64,000 nt of DNA from Flavobacteriales bacterium (GCA_025451235.1 JANWKT010000036.1:1-64000); one strand, 5' to 3'; positions 35,766 through 44,785 are shown, counted from the stretch's first letter. Translations and numbers: made by a program. Notes: generated by a model from the letters alone, not told the origin.

Positions 35766-38504
35766 ATGGATAAGTATTCGTACCTGAGCAATGCCAGCCC
35801 CGAAGCCATAGAGGGCCTCTACCAGCAATATCTTTCCGATCAGGCCAGCCTGGAAGAAGGATGGAGAAAGTTTTTCGAAGGCTTTGAGTTTGCCAGGACC
35901 AGTTATGACATAAAACCCGGGAGTGAAGTGCCTTCTGAATTGTTGAAGGAATTCAAGGTAGTTGCATTGATCAATGGTTATCGCCAGCGTGGTCACCTGT
36001 TTACGCAAACCAATCCGGTTGTACCCCGAAGAAATTATACGCCTACACTTGATATTGAGAATTTTGGTTTGGAGAAATCTGATCTCAATACAGTATTCCA
36101 GGCCGGAAATGAAATTGGCATCGGTCCGGCTACCTTGCAAAAAATTGTGGATCGTTTGGCCAGGATCTATTGCGGACATATCGGACTCGAGTTTTTATAC
36201 ATTCGTGATCCGCAAAAGGTAGATTGGATCAAATCAAAATTCGAATCAATGGTGGATCGACCCACTTTTACAAAACCAAAGCGGGAAGAAATTGTAAAAA
36301 AATTGGGCCAGGCCGTGGGATTTGAAAAATTTCTCCATAAAAAATTTGTGGGTCAAAAAAGATTCTCGCTGGAGGGTGGTGAAAGTATTGTGCCTGCCCT
36401 GGATGTTGCGGTGAAAGAAGGGGCTAACCTGGGCATCGAAGAATTTGTGATTGGGATGGCCCATCGCGGAAGGGTAAATATACTCGGCAATATTTTTAAT
36501 AAACCCTATGAAAAGATCTTCAAGGAATTTGATGGAGATATCTATGATGATGAACGATTCGATGGAGATGTTAAATATCATATGGGTTATAACAATACGG
36601 TGACTACTGAAAACGGTAAAAAAGTTGAAATGAGCTTATTGCCCAATCCAAGTCATCTTGAAACCGTAGGAGCTGTGGCTGTAGGCTTGGCCAGAAGTAT
36701 CATCGATACCAAGTTCCAGGGAGCTTTTGGAAAAGTTTGTCCGGTATTGATCCATGGGGATGCAGCCATTGCCGGACAAGGTATTGTATACGAACTTGTA
36801 CAAATGAGTCGCTTACCAGCGCATAAAACCGGTGGAACTATTCATATGGTGATCAATAACCAGGTTGGTTTTACTACCAGCTATAAAGAGGCCCGAAGCA
36901 GTACTTATTGTACTGATATTGCCAAGGTGGTTTTAGCACCCGTATTCCATGTGAATGCGGATGATGTGGAAGCAGTGGTAATGGCCATGGAATTCGCCAT
37001 GGAATACAGACAAAAATATAGCGAAGATATTTTTATTGACCTGGTGGGATATCGAAAACATGGACATAACGAAGGTGATGAACCCCGATTTACTCAACCC
37101 ATTCTATATAAAGCGGTCGACAAACACCCTGACCCGTTTCAGATCTATACCCAAAAATTAATGGTAGAAGGGATGTTTACGGCAGAGGAGATCAAAAAGG
37201 TGGAGAAGGATTTTAGCGACGAACTGGAGACCGCCCTGGAAAAAGTAAAAGCAGGAAAGGTGGTGGATGCCAAATTATTTTTGGAAGACCTGTACAAAGA
37301 ATTTCGGCAAAGCAATACCAAGGATTTTGAGAAGAGCCCCAAAACTGGTTTGTCTACAAAAAAACTAAATGAACTGGTGTCGAAAATTAATTTTCTTCCG
37401 GAAGGAAAGAACTTTAACCGCAAGATCGTTAAGATCTTTGCTGACCGGGCACAAATGGTGAAGGAAGACCGCCTTGACTGGGCATTGGGAGAGCTATTGG
37501 CTTATGCATCCTTGGTGGATGAGGGGAAACAGGTCCGGTTATGCGGGCAGGATGTGGTAAGAGGAACCTTTAGTCACCGGCATGCCATTGTAAGATTGGA
37601 AGATACCGAGGAAGAATATACTCCTCTCAATAACCTGCATGATAAACAGGCAAAATTTATCATCTACAATTCATTGTTAAGCGAATATGCAGTGCTGGGT
37701 TTTGAATATGGATATGCATTGGGGGTTCCTAACGGACTTACTTTATGGGAAGCACAGTTTGGAGACTTTAACAATGGTGCCCAAATTTTGATCGATCAAT
37801 ACTTAAGTGCGGCGGAAGATAAATGGAAAAATCAAAATGGGTTGGTGCTGCTTTTGCCGCATGGTTACGAGGGGCAAGGTGCAGAACATAGTTCTGCAAG
37901 GCTGGAGCGATTTCTAACCCTTTGTGCCGAACAGAATATGCAGGTGGTGAATTGCACATCCCCGGCGAATTTCTTTCATGTTATGCGCAGGCAGTTAGCC
38001 CGGCCTTTCAGAAAGCCTTTGATCGTCATGAGCCCGAAGAGTTTGTTGCGCCATCCGGAATGTGTAAGCAAGTTGGAAGATTTTACAGGAAGTTTCCAGG
38101 AGACGATTGATGACGATGAAGTGGATCCAAAAACGGTGGAGAAACTTATTTTCTGTAGCGGGAAGATCTATTTTGAATTGTTGGAGGCAAGGAGAAAGAG
38201 TAACCAGAAAAATATTGCGATCGTTAGGGTGGAGCAATTGTTCCCCTGGCCGGTTGAACAAATAAAGGCCATCTTAAAAAAATATGCCAAGGTGGATAAG
38301 ATTGAATGGGTACAGGAAGAACCTGAGAACATGGGTCCATGGGGATATATATTAAGGGTGTTGAGCAAGAGTGAGGAGCGCTTGAATATTCAGGTGATCT
38401 CTCCCCAGGCGAGTGCAAGCCCTGCTACAGGTTCGGCAAAGACTTCGGCGATCCGCCAAAAAGCGGTGATCGAAGCAGCAATCGGAACTGCAATTGAAGC
38501 TTAA
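35766..38504 (+). CDS. sucA: 2-oxoglutarate dehydrogenase E1 component
   Basis: 912 residues. The thiamine diphosphate-dependent enzyme decarboxylates 2-oxoglutarate and reductively succinylates the lipoyl domain of E2. Visible: the N-terminal 2-oxoglutarate DH helical motif (YLSNASPEAIEGLYQQYL), GMAHRGRVNIL, the ThDP/Mg site HGDAAIAGQGIVYE, GHNEGDEPRFTQP, and the C-terminal half including EAQFGDFNNGAQ and HGYEGQGAEHSSAR. Length is in the usual range. It is followed by a lipoyl-like ORF (15 nt) and by sucB. Confidence 0.97.
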   Translation: MDKYSYLSNASPEAIEGLYQQYLSDQASLEEGWRKFFEGFEFARTSYDIKPGSEVPSELLKEFKVVALINGYRQRGHLFTQTNPVVPRRNYTPTLDIENFGLEKSDLNTVFQAGNEIGIGPATLQKIVDRLARIYCGHIGLEFLYIRDPQKVDWIKSKFESMVDRPTFTKPKREEIVKKLGQAVGFEKFLHKKFVGQKRFSLEGGESIVPALDVAVKEGANLGIEEFVIGMAHRGRVNILGNIFNKPYEKIFKEFDGDIYDDERFDGDVKYHMGYNNTVTTENGKKVEMSLLPNPSHLETVGAVAVGLARSIIDTKFQGAFGKVCPVLIHGDAAIAGQGIVYELVQMSRLPAHKTGGTIHMVINNQVGFTTSYKEARSSTYCTDIAKVVLAPVFHVNADDVEAVVMAMEFAMEYRQKYSEDIFIDLVGYRKHGHNEGDEPRFTQPILYKAVDKHPDPFQIYTQKLMVEGMFTAEEIKKVEKDFSDELETALEKVKAGKVVDAKLFLEDLYKEFRQSNTKDFEKSPKTGLSTKKLNELVSKINFLPEGKNFNRKIVKIFADRAQMVKEDRLDWALGELLAYASLVDEGKQVRLCGQDVVRGTFSHRHAIVRLEDTEEEYTPLNNLHDKQAKFIIYNSLLSEYAVLGFEYGYALGVPNGLTLWEAQFGDFNNGAQILIDQYLSAAEDKWKNQNGLVLLLPHGYEGQGAEHSSARLERFLTLCAEQNMQVVNCTSPANFFHVMRRQLARPFRKPLIVMSPKSLLRHPECVSKLEDFTGSFQETIDDDEVDPKTVEKLIFCSGKIYFELLEARRKSNQKNIAIVRVEQLFPWPVEQIKAILKKYAKVDKIEWVQEEPENMGPWGYILRVLSKSEERLNIQVISPQASASPATGSAKTSAIRQKAVIEAAIGTAIEA

Positions 38505-38519
38505 TAAACAAAGAAAAAA

Positions 38520-38762
38520 ATGATCATCGAAATAAAAATACCCGTAATTGATAAAGATGCTGAGGAGTATCGGGTAGCTTTTTGGCTAAAGGAAAATGGA
38601 AGTGTTATTAAAAAAAATGAAGACCTGGTTGAAATTGAATCTGATTTGGACGTGTATATCATACCGGCAGATGAAGATGGGGTTTTGGAAATTGTTGCCG
38701 AAGAAGGCAGCTTCATTAAACCCGATGATGTTATATACAACATAATTATTGACGATAAATAA
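38520..38762 (+). CDS. Single lipoyl-like domain lacking the lipoylated lysine
   Basis: 80 residues covering exactly one biotinyl/lipoyl domain. Aligned by position with the start of SucB it matches well: IPVIDKDAEEYRVAFWLKENG against [21 protein letters not shown], then EIESDLDVYIIP against [12 protein letters not shown]. The modified Lys43 of SucB falls on Leu43 here, and the turn reads SDLD instead of SDKA, so it should not be lipoylated. It lies in the gap between sucA and sucB, in the same direction. It could be a structural or regulatory decoy domain in the complex, or a decayed duplicate of the SucB lipoyl domain. Confidence 0.85.
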   Translation: MIIEIKIPVIDKDAEEYRVAFWLKENGSVIKKNEDLVEIESDLDVYIIPADEDGVLEIVAEEGSFIKPDDVIYNIIIDDK

Positions 38763-38840
38763 TATTATTGAAGATTGTAACGACTGGCAATTGCCCGTTG
38801 CAATCTTATGAGGAATACTAATCATTGAACGAACACTACT

Positions 38841-40076
38841 ATGATCCTAGAAATGAAAGTTCCCAGCCCGGGAGAATCCATCAACGAAGTGCAAATAGCA
38901 CAATGGTTGAAAAAAACAGGAGATTATGTTTTTAAGGACGAAGAAATTGTTTCGGTAGATTCAGACAAAGCCACCCTGGCCATTTCTGCTGAAGAATCAG
39001 GTATTCTGGAAACCCTGGCGAATGAAGGAGACACCGTGGAGGTAGGATCGGTGATCTGTAAGATCAATACAGATGCGAAGGCTCCCGAAGGAACTCCCAA
39101 AAAAGAAGAACCAAAAGTTGAAGCCAAAAAGGAAGAGAAAAAGGAAACGGTAGTGGTGGCTGCTGACGAAAAATCACATGCCAAAGGAACATCTTCACCG
39201 GTTGCTTCCAAAATGATGAAGGAAAACAATATCAGTCCAAATAAAGTGAATGGAACCGGACCTGGAGGAAAAATTACCAAAGCAGATGTATTGGCCTATT
39301 TAGCCAATGGTTTTAGTGCGGAGTCCATTTCGGGTTGGGGAGGAACAAGAGATACTACGCGGCAGAAAATGTCGATGCTGAGAAAAAAGGTAGCGGAACG
39401 TTTGGTATCGGTAAAAAATGAAACTGCTATGCTTACCACATTCAATGAAATTGATATGGGAGCTATGATGGACTTAAGAAAACAATACAAGGAAATTTTT
39501 GAAAAGAAACACGGAGTTGGTTTAGGCTTTATGAGCTTTTTTACCAAAGCCGTTACCGAAGCGTTGAATCAGTTCCCTGCGGTGAATGCAATGATCGATG
39601 GAGAAGAGATTGTTTATCATAATTATGCAGATATTGGAATTGCTGTAAGTGCACCCAAAGGTTTAATGGTTCCCGTGCTTCGCAATGCAGAGACCATGAG
39701 TCTGGCAGAGATCGAAGGGGGCATCAAAACATTGGCCTTAAAAGCACGTGATGGTAAACTATCGATGGATGAAATGACCGGAGGAACATTTACCATTACC
39801 AACGGAGGTGTTTTTGGTTCGTTAATGAGCACACCCATCATCAATCCACCTCAGGTAGCAATTTTAGGAATGCATAAGATCCAGGAAAGGGTAATGGTGA
39901 TCAATGGTGAAATGAAAATACGTCCGATGATGTATGTAGCTTTAAGCTATGACCATCGGATTATTGATGGAAAAGAATCAGTAGGGTTTTTAGTGAAAGT
40001 CAAGGAAATGCTGGAGTCACCGGAAAGAATGATATTTGGAGGTAAAAATCCGAACGAGGTTTTGCTGGGTCTATAG
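38841..40076 (+). CDS. sucB: Dihydrolipoyllysine-residue succinyltransferase (E2 of 2-oxoglutarate dehydrogenase)
   Basis: 411 residues. It forms the core of the complex and transfers succinyl groups to CoA. An N-terminal lipoyl domain has DSDKAT with Lys43 as the attachment site; a Lys/Glu/Ala-rich linker follows (about 80-110), then the E3-binding domain ([20 protein letters not shown] ... [13 protein letters not shown]), and the catalytic acyltransferase domain with [10 protein letters not shown] holding the active-site His. Third in the sucA operon; E3 (lpd) is not in the window. Confidence 0.97.
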   Translation: MILEMKVPSPGESINEVQIAQWLKKTGDYVFKDEEIVSVDSDKATLAISAEESGILETLANEGDTVEVGSVICKINTDAKAPEGTPKKEEPKVEAKKEEKKETVVVAADEKSHAKGTSSPVASKMMKENNISPNKVNGTGPGGKITKADVLAYLANGFSAESISGWGGTRDTTRQKMSMLRKKVAERLVSVKNETAMLTTFNEIDMGAMMDLRKQYKEIFEKKHGVGLGFMSFFTKAVTEALNQFPAVNAMIDGEEIVYHNYADIGIAVSAPKGLMVPVLRNAETMSLAEIEGGIKTLALKARDGKLSMDEMTGGTFTITNGGVFGSLMSTPIINPPQVAILGMHKIQERVMVINGEMKIRPMMYVALSYDHRIIDGKESVGFLVKVKEMLESPERMIFGGKNPNEVLLGL

Positions 40077-40432
40077 CTTTCTATTCAAGATTCGTTGTTT
40101 TATCTTTCTATGGTCCTTGTTCAAATTGCATGTTGAATGAAACCATATCATTCATTTGGTCACCCATCTTCCATCGAATATCAAAAAATGGTATTCGTCC
40201 AATAAATTAACCTCATCATATATGCAGGAGTGAAAACAATTAGGTACAACCTATCGTATATTTGAATGATTAGAACCAAATGTTGTGAAAAGGACTTGGA
40301 ATGACCAATGGCTTCGTATTTGCTTGGGCGTTCCAGCTCTCCAAATGAAAAAATTAAAATTTTTATAAATTAATCCTTAGGGTGCGACCTTGCAAAAGGT
40401 GACTGCATCTAAAATGATAGGGATAAGGAGCA
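40077..40432. other. Gene-free stretch between sucB and the glycosyltransferase
   Basis: 356 bases without a supportable gene. I see no convincing hairpin terminator after sucB and no clean promoter; only a weak AATGA/TCATT inverted repeat near 40137. The last bases contain TAAGGAG before the ATG at 40433, an unusually Shine-Dalgarno-like sequence for this genome. Confidence 0.5.
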
Positions 40433-41428
40433 ATGGAACTGAGCATTATTATACCAACCAAAGATAGAGCCAAGGTATTAAAAGATACCCTGGATAGCAT
40501 TGCGGTTATTTTACAGAAATATGGTTCTATTGAAGCCATTGTGGTGAATGATTCCACCACCACAGAGATAGATTATCCATTCATTAAAAATCTAACCATT
40601 CTTCGAAATCCAAAGAATGGAGTTGCTTCAGCACGCAACTTGGGAGCTAGCATGGCTAAATCAGATCAATTGCTTTTTTTGGATGATGATACGGTGATCA
40701 AGCCGGCTCATATAGATCGGGTATTGGAATTTCTTAATGAGTTTCCAGAAGATTGTCTCAATTTGGATTGGGTTTTTCCGGAGAACCTGTTGAGCTTGTT
40801 TAGCGAAATTAAATTTGGCAGGTTTATGATCAACAACGACCTGGTGAGCCTTAAAGGTTGGATGAAGGGACAGGAATATACCCCTCAAACATTTTATGAA
40901 AGATCTTGCATGGCAAGTCAGTTTCTGGCGATGAAGAAATCTGTCTTTATACAAGTAGGCAGATACAACGAACATTTTCCTCATGCCGGATTTGAGGATT
41001 ACGATTTCCAGGAACGATTAAAAAAGAATGGGGTGAAATTATTCCTTGATACCAGGTATACTACTTTGCATAATGAATTTGATCGACTCTCTCCATTAAA
41101 CTGGCTTCAGCGAAGAGAAAGAGAAGGCGAAACCAGGAGAGTTGCGGTGAGTATGTTGAACTATACGGAAAAAAATCCGGAGTATACAACCACCAAGCAA
41201 TTGATCTATCATGTACTTGTGCCATTTAGGAAACCTATTTATTGGTTCACCTATCTTGTTCCCAATACAAAAAGGGTAGATTTTATCTACCATAAACTCA
41301 TACATCTCTTAGCGGGCATTTACCATTTTAAAGGATATAAGCAAAAAAGAAAGGAAAAGGAGGGAGCAGCTTTGTATTCTTCCAGTTACCAGAAAGTGGG
41401 CAAGCTTACTCCTCAAAAATTAAATTGA
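40433..41428 (+). CDS. Family 2 glycosyltransferase
   Basis: 331 residues with no signal peptide. The GT-A fold is recognisable: MELSIIIPTKDRAKVLKDTL, GVASARNLGASMAKSDQLLF, the metal-binding LFLDDDT, and an acceptor-region GFEDYDFQERLKKNG. It transfers a sugar from a nucleotide donor; donor and acceptor are not evident. It stands alone rather than in a polysaccharide cluster. The start is preceded at 5-7 nt by AGGAG, rare here. Confidence 0.9.
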   Translation: MELSIIIPTKDRAKVLKDTLDSIAVILQKYGSIEAIVVNDSTTTEIDYPFIKNLTILRNPKNGVASARNLGASMAKSDQLLFLDDDTVIKPAHIDRVLEFLNEFPEDCLNLDWVFPENLLSLFSEIKFGRFMINNDLVSLKGWMKGQEYTPQTFYERSCMASQFLAMKKSVFIQVGRYNEHFPHAGFEDYDFQERLKKNGVKLFLDTRYTTLHNEFDRLSPLNWLQRREREGETRRVAVSMLNYTEKNPEYTTTKQLIYHVLVPFRKPIYWFTYLVPNTKRVDFIYHKLIHLLAGIYHFKGYKQKRKEKEGAALYSSSYQKVGKLTPQKLN

Positions 41429-41444
41429 TTTTATTATTGACCAC

Positions 41445-41520
41445 CGCATGCGCTCCTCCCAGGGCTTGCATGCCCAGGCTTTACACTCCTAGTCCTCTCC
41501 CGGCTGAGCCGAGATCCGGG
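41445..41520. repeat. Cluster of short palindromes
   Basis: Within a GC-rich 75-bp patch: CGCATGCG (41445-41452), GGGC/GCCC around TTGCAT (41462-41475), CGGCT/AGCCG (41501-41511) and CCCGG/CCGGG (41499-41520). Located between the glycosyltransferase and DUF2625 genes; resembles the other palindromic scraps in the window. Confidence 0.5.
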
Positions 41521-41558
41521 CTATCCGTTTCAATCCAGGAGCATGCCGGTAAATTGAT

Positions 41559-41566
41559 TATTTTTG
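41559..41566 (+). promoter_or_regulatory. -7 element adjacent to the DUF2625 start
   Basis: TATTTTTG fits TAnnTTTG and ends only 4 nt before the ATG at 41571, so the transcript would be leaderless or nearly so. Confidence 0.45.
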
Positions 41567-41570
41567 AACT

Positions 41571-42377
41571 ATGAAAAATATTTTGTTACTCTGCGCCCTT
41601 ATTGCATTCATTTTTTCCTGCGGATCAAAGAACAAAACAGAGATAAATAAAAATGATACGACTAAGGTTGACATGGATTCATCAGAAAATCAGAAGACCA
41701 TGGAACTAATTACACGTCCGGTGGAGGAATTAATCAATAAAGAAGATCCTGCATGGCCGATTGTTTTAGAGTGGAGGGAAAAAGCCACTAACAAGGTGGA
41801 AATACTTCCAAAGGATGATAAAAAAGCCAATGATGCGCTATATCGAACGCAGGTAACAACCCGATCCACCATGGGAGCTGTTATTTACGAATCAGGTGGG
41901 ATTTTGATCGATGATGGCTGGTTGAGAATACTTGGCTCTGGGCACCCTAAACTGGATCGTGATCTACCCAACTGGAACTTTGGAAAATCATATAAAAACT
42001 CATTCCAGGAGCAACCATCGTTTCTTTTGGTTGCAGATGATGTAGTTGGAGGATTTTATGCCATTAACAACGGAGGAATTTCGGAAGAAGGGATCGGTCA
42101 TATTTTTTACTTTGCTCCCGATGTGCTTGGGTGGGAGGATATGGAAATGGGATATTCCGATTTCGTTAGTTGGTGTTTTACGGGGGACTTGAAAACCTAT
42201 TATGAGGAGTTCCGTTGGAAAAGTTGGAAAAATGATCTCAAAAAGGTTAGTGGGACACAGGCTTTTCATCTGTTCCCCCCGTTGTATACCGAAGAAGGGG
42301 AGGATGTTGAAAAAGTGGATAAGGCTGTAGTCCCTGTACAAGAGCTCTGGGATTTTACTTTTGAAAAAGATAAATAG
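41571..42377 (+). CDS. DUF2625 family lipoprotein
   Basis: 268 residues. The lipobox IFSCG gives the lipidated Cys17. The mature part matches DUF2625: ITRPVEELINKEDPAWPIVL, QVTTRSTMGAVIYESGGIL and DDGWLRILGSGHPKLDRDLP, followed by FLLVADDVVGGFYAINNGG. Many DUF2625 proteins lack a signal; here it is exported and lipidated. No function is assigned. It is not evidently linked to the next gene, which has its own promoter-like box. Confidence 0.85.
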   Translation: MKNILLLCALIAFIFSCGSKNKTEINKNDTTKVDMDSSENQKTMELITRPVEELINKEDPAWPIVLEWREKATNKVEILPKDDKKANDALYRTQVTTRSTMGAVIYESGGILIDDGWLRILGSGHPKLDRDLPNWNFGKSYKNSFQEQPSFLLVADDVVGGFYAINNGGISEEGIGHIFYFAPDVLGWEDMEMGYSDFVSWCFTGDLKTYYEEFRWKSWKNDLKKVSGTQAFHLFPPLYTEEGEDVEKVDKAVVPVQELWDFTFEKDK

Positions 42378-42415
42378 GCTCCTCCAAAACTTGGCAAGTT
42401 CTTTCTTCTTTTTTG

Positions 42416-42423
42416 TATTTTTG
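42416..42423 (+). promoter_or_regulatory. -7 element adjacent to the DHCR24-like start
   Basis: TATTTTTG fits TAnnTTTG; TTG at 42391 lies 22 nt upstream. Only 4 nt separate the box from the ATG at 42428. Confidence 0.45.
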
Positions 42424-42427
42424 CAGC

Positions 42428-44059
42428 ATGAGTGAAACAGTGGATCATACCGAAACTGAATACAAACCAAAAGGTTTGTTCGAATATTTTTTAACTCATT
42501 GGCGGGGAACTTTCGCCACTTTCTTTTTATTGCCTATTTCATTTTGGTTTACCTTATGGTTAAAAACCCGCAATAAAATTGTTTTCTGGATGCGATCAGC
42601 CCCCGCCAAACATGATAAAAGAGTGGCCGAAGTACAACGTCAAATAAACGAATGGAGAGAATCAGGAGCCAAAGAAAAATTAACCACAGGCCGTAATGGC
42701 TGGTTCACCATGAGTGAATTGGTCCCCATCTATAAAAAAACAAACCGTAAGATCTTCCTCAACATGTATGATGTATTGGAGATCAACGAAGAAAAAGGAA
42801 CCGTAAGAGTGGAACCACAGGTAAACATGGGACAAATTACCGCAGCCCTCAATCCTAAAGGCTGGACCCTGGCTGTGGTGCCTGAACTGGATGATTTAAC
42901 GGTGGGTGGATTGGTAAATGGTTTTGGGGTTGAAACCAGTTCGCATAAATACGGACTGTTCCAATATATCTGCGAAAGTTTTGAATTGGTAACTGCCGAA
43001 GGAAAATTGATCAAATGCAGCCGGAATGAAAATCCTGAAATGTTTAGCATGATCCCCTGGAGCTATGGAACCCTTGGCTTTTTAGTAGCGGTTGAATTGA
43101 AAATAATTCCGGCGAAAAAATATGTAAGAGTAGAATACCTTCCATTGTTCAACCAAGATGAGATCGTAAAGAAATTTGATACAGAGTGCAGAAAGATCAA
43201 AGAGAATGATTTTGTGGAAGGATTGGTATATAGCAAACATGAAGGGGTGATCATGATCGGCCATATGGTGGATAAAGTAGGGAAGGATGGGAAACGGAAT
43301 CCATTGCGTAGATGGTATAAGCCCTGGTTCTATAAACATGTGCTCAAGATCCTCAACAATAAGAAAACAGTGGTGGAATATGTTCCACTGCGCCAATATT
43401 ACCATCGCCATACCCGGAGTTTGTTTTGGGCAATGGCCGAAGTAATTCCATTTGGGCATAAAGGCTGGCACCGTTTCTTTTTTGGATGGGCCATGGCACC
43501 ACAAATTTCTTTGATGAAATATTTTGAAACGGAAACTACCCGCCGTCTTCGCGAAAAATTTAATGTAGCCCAAGATATGCTCATGCCTATGGATAAACTC
43601 AAAGAATCCATGGACCATTTTCATGACCATTGGGGATTATCGCCGATATGGCTTTGTCCTATGGCCGTGTATGAGCAACCCAATGGATTGGGATTTATTC
43701 ATCCGTACAAAAAAGAAGATGGTACCATCGACGAAATGTTTGTAGATATTGGAGCTTACGGTGTTGGGAAAACCCCAGGCTTTGATGGAAATAAAGCTTT
43801 GCACGAATGTGAACAATTTGTGATCAAACATAAAGGGGTACAGGCCATGTATGCCAAAACATTATTAAGTAAAGAGGATTTTAGAAAAATGTTCGACCAT
43901 TCCTATTATGATATCCTCAGATCTAAACTTCCCTTCAGCGACAAAGCCTTTCCGGAGGTGTATGATAAATTATCGCGGAAGGCAAGGGTATCGGCCATTG
44001 ATTATAAGAAGAACAAGATTCCTGTGGAAGAAAAAGTGCTGGTGGAAAAGAAATCTTAG
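42428..44059 (+). CDS. DHCR24-like FAD-dependent delta(24)-sterol reductase homologue
   Basis: 543 residues from the ATG at 42428 (a TTG at 42413 overlaps the promoter box). Recalled against human DHCR24 the match is strong and colinear: TTGRNGWFTMSELVPIYKKT, VRVEPQVNMGQITAALN, PELDDLTVGGLVNGFGVE, SSHKYGLFQ, GTLGFLVAVELKIIPAKKYV, PLRQYYHRHTRSLFW, and FPEVYDKLSRKAR at the end. An N-terminal hydrophobic segment (GTFATFFLLPISFWFTLWL) would anchor it to the membrane, as in the eukaryotic enzyme. The PCMH-type FAD domain is non-covalent. DHCR24 reduces the side-chain C24 double bond of sterols with NADPH. No sterol-pathway gene is nearby, so the bacterial substrate (sterol, hopanoid or other isoprenoid) is unknown. 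Confidence 0.85.
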   Translation: MSETVDHTETEYKPKGLFEYFLTHWRGTFATFFLLPISFWFTLWLKTRNKIVFWMRSAPAKHDKRVAEVQRQINEWRESGAKEKLTTGRNGWFTMSELVPIYKKTNRKIFLNMYDVLEINEEKGTVRVEPQVNMGQITAALNPKGWTLAVVPELDDLTVGGLVNGFGVETSSHKYGLFQYICESFELVTAEGKLIKCSRNENPEMFSMIPWSYGTLGFLVAVELKIIPAKKYVRVEYLPLFNQDEIVKKFDTECRKIKENDFVEGLVYSKHEGVIMIGHMVDKVGKDGKRNPLRRWYKPWFYKHVLKILNNKKTVVEYVPLRQYYHRHTRSLFWAMAEVIPFGHKGWHRFFFGWAMAPQISLMKYFETETTRRLREKFNVAQDMLMPMDKLKESMDHFHDHWGLSPIWLCPMAVYEQPNGLGFIHPYKKEDGTIDEMFVDIGAYGVGKTPGFDGNKALHECEQFVIKHKGVQAMYAKTLLSKEDFRKMFDHSYYDILRSKLPFSDKAFPEVYDKLSRKARVSAIDYKKNKIPVEEKVLVEKKS

Positions 44060-44124
44060 AATCCCGTCTTGGTCATTTTATTATTGAATGTTTGTATATT
44101 ATTCGAAACCAATTGACAAAAAAC

Positions 44125-44652
44125 ATGTCATCGAAATTGTATTTAGGTCGTTATCAAGAAAAATCGCTGCGAAATCCATATCATGATTATACCTCCGAAT
44201 GTTGGTATATGATTACGATCAATACACACAGCCATAAAAATTATTTTGGAACAATTGCAGAGACGGACAATTGTCCGTCTTTGCTAACCACCGATATAGG
44301 AGATTTTGCGATAAAATGTTGGGAAGATCTTCCGGACCATTATCCACAAATTTTATTGGACGAATTTGTTTTGCTGCCGGATCATTTGCATGGATTGATA
44401 AAATTTACTCCTGACGAGAATTTTCTATTATCACGAAATCAATTCGGAGTTCAATCAAAAAACCTTTTCTCAGCCATTCGTGCATATAAAGCCACGGTAA
44501 AGCGGTATGCCAACGAAAATAAAATTAATTTTCAATGGCAATCAGGATATCATGATAGGATCATTTATACCGAAGAACTTCTCAATAATTGTCGTAATTA
44601 TATTAAACGCAATCTTTCTGCCGCAGATAGAAGTGGTACCCCGCAGCAATGA
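44125..44652 (+). CDS. REP-associated tyrosine transposase (RAYT, Y1/HUH family)
   Basis: 175 residues from the ATG at 44125. The family pattern is clear: ECWYMITINTHSHKNYFG at the start, the HUH metal site LLPDHLHGLI (His87, His89), and WQSGYHDRIIYTEELLNN with candidate catalytic tyrosines (Tyr142, or Tyr148/159). RAYTs cut and move REP palindromes rather than themselves forming classical IS elements. A palindrome recurring elsewhere in the window lies 2 bases after its stop. It follows the DHCR24-like gene in the same direction. Confidence 0.87.
   Translation: MSSKLYLGRYQEKSLRNPYHDYTSECWYMITINTHSHKNYFGTIAETDNCPSLLTTDIGDFAIKCWEDLPDHYPQILLDEFVLLPDHLHGLIKFTPDENFLLSRNQFGVQSKNLFSAIRAYKATVKRYANENKINFQWQSGYHDRIIYTEELLNNCRNYIKRNLSAADRSGTPQQ
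44261..44280. repeat. 20-bp perfect palindrome inside the RAYT gene
   Basis: AGACGGACAATTGTCCGTCT is self-complementary and encodes part of ETDNCPSLL in the RAYT frame without disrupting it. It may be a palindrome inserted into, or tolerated by, the gene. Confidence 0.7.
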
Positions 44653-44653
44653 G

Positions 44654-44671
44654 CCCTGATAGCTATCGGGG
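44654..44671. repeat. REP-like palindrome at the RAYT 3' end
   Basis: CCCTGATAGCTATCGGGG: an 18-nt palindrome with one G-T mismatch, 2 nt after the RAYT stop. The core GATAGCTATCGGG is shared with the perfect palindrome at 52363-52384. Confidence 0.7.
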
Positions 44672-44785
44672 TAGTAAAACTTTACATGCGCTTGGCAGAC
44701 AGCGTAAGCCAGGTGTATGTTTAGTTTTACTTGTGCCGAAGAGCGAGGAGTAAAGCGGATAGCTGCAAAAGGCAGCCAAAAATTC

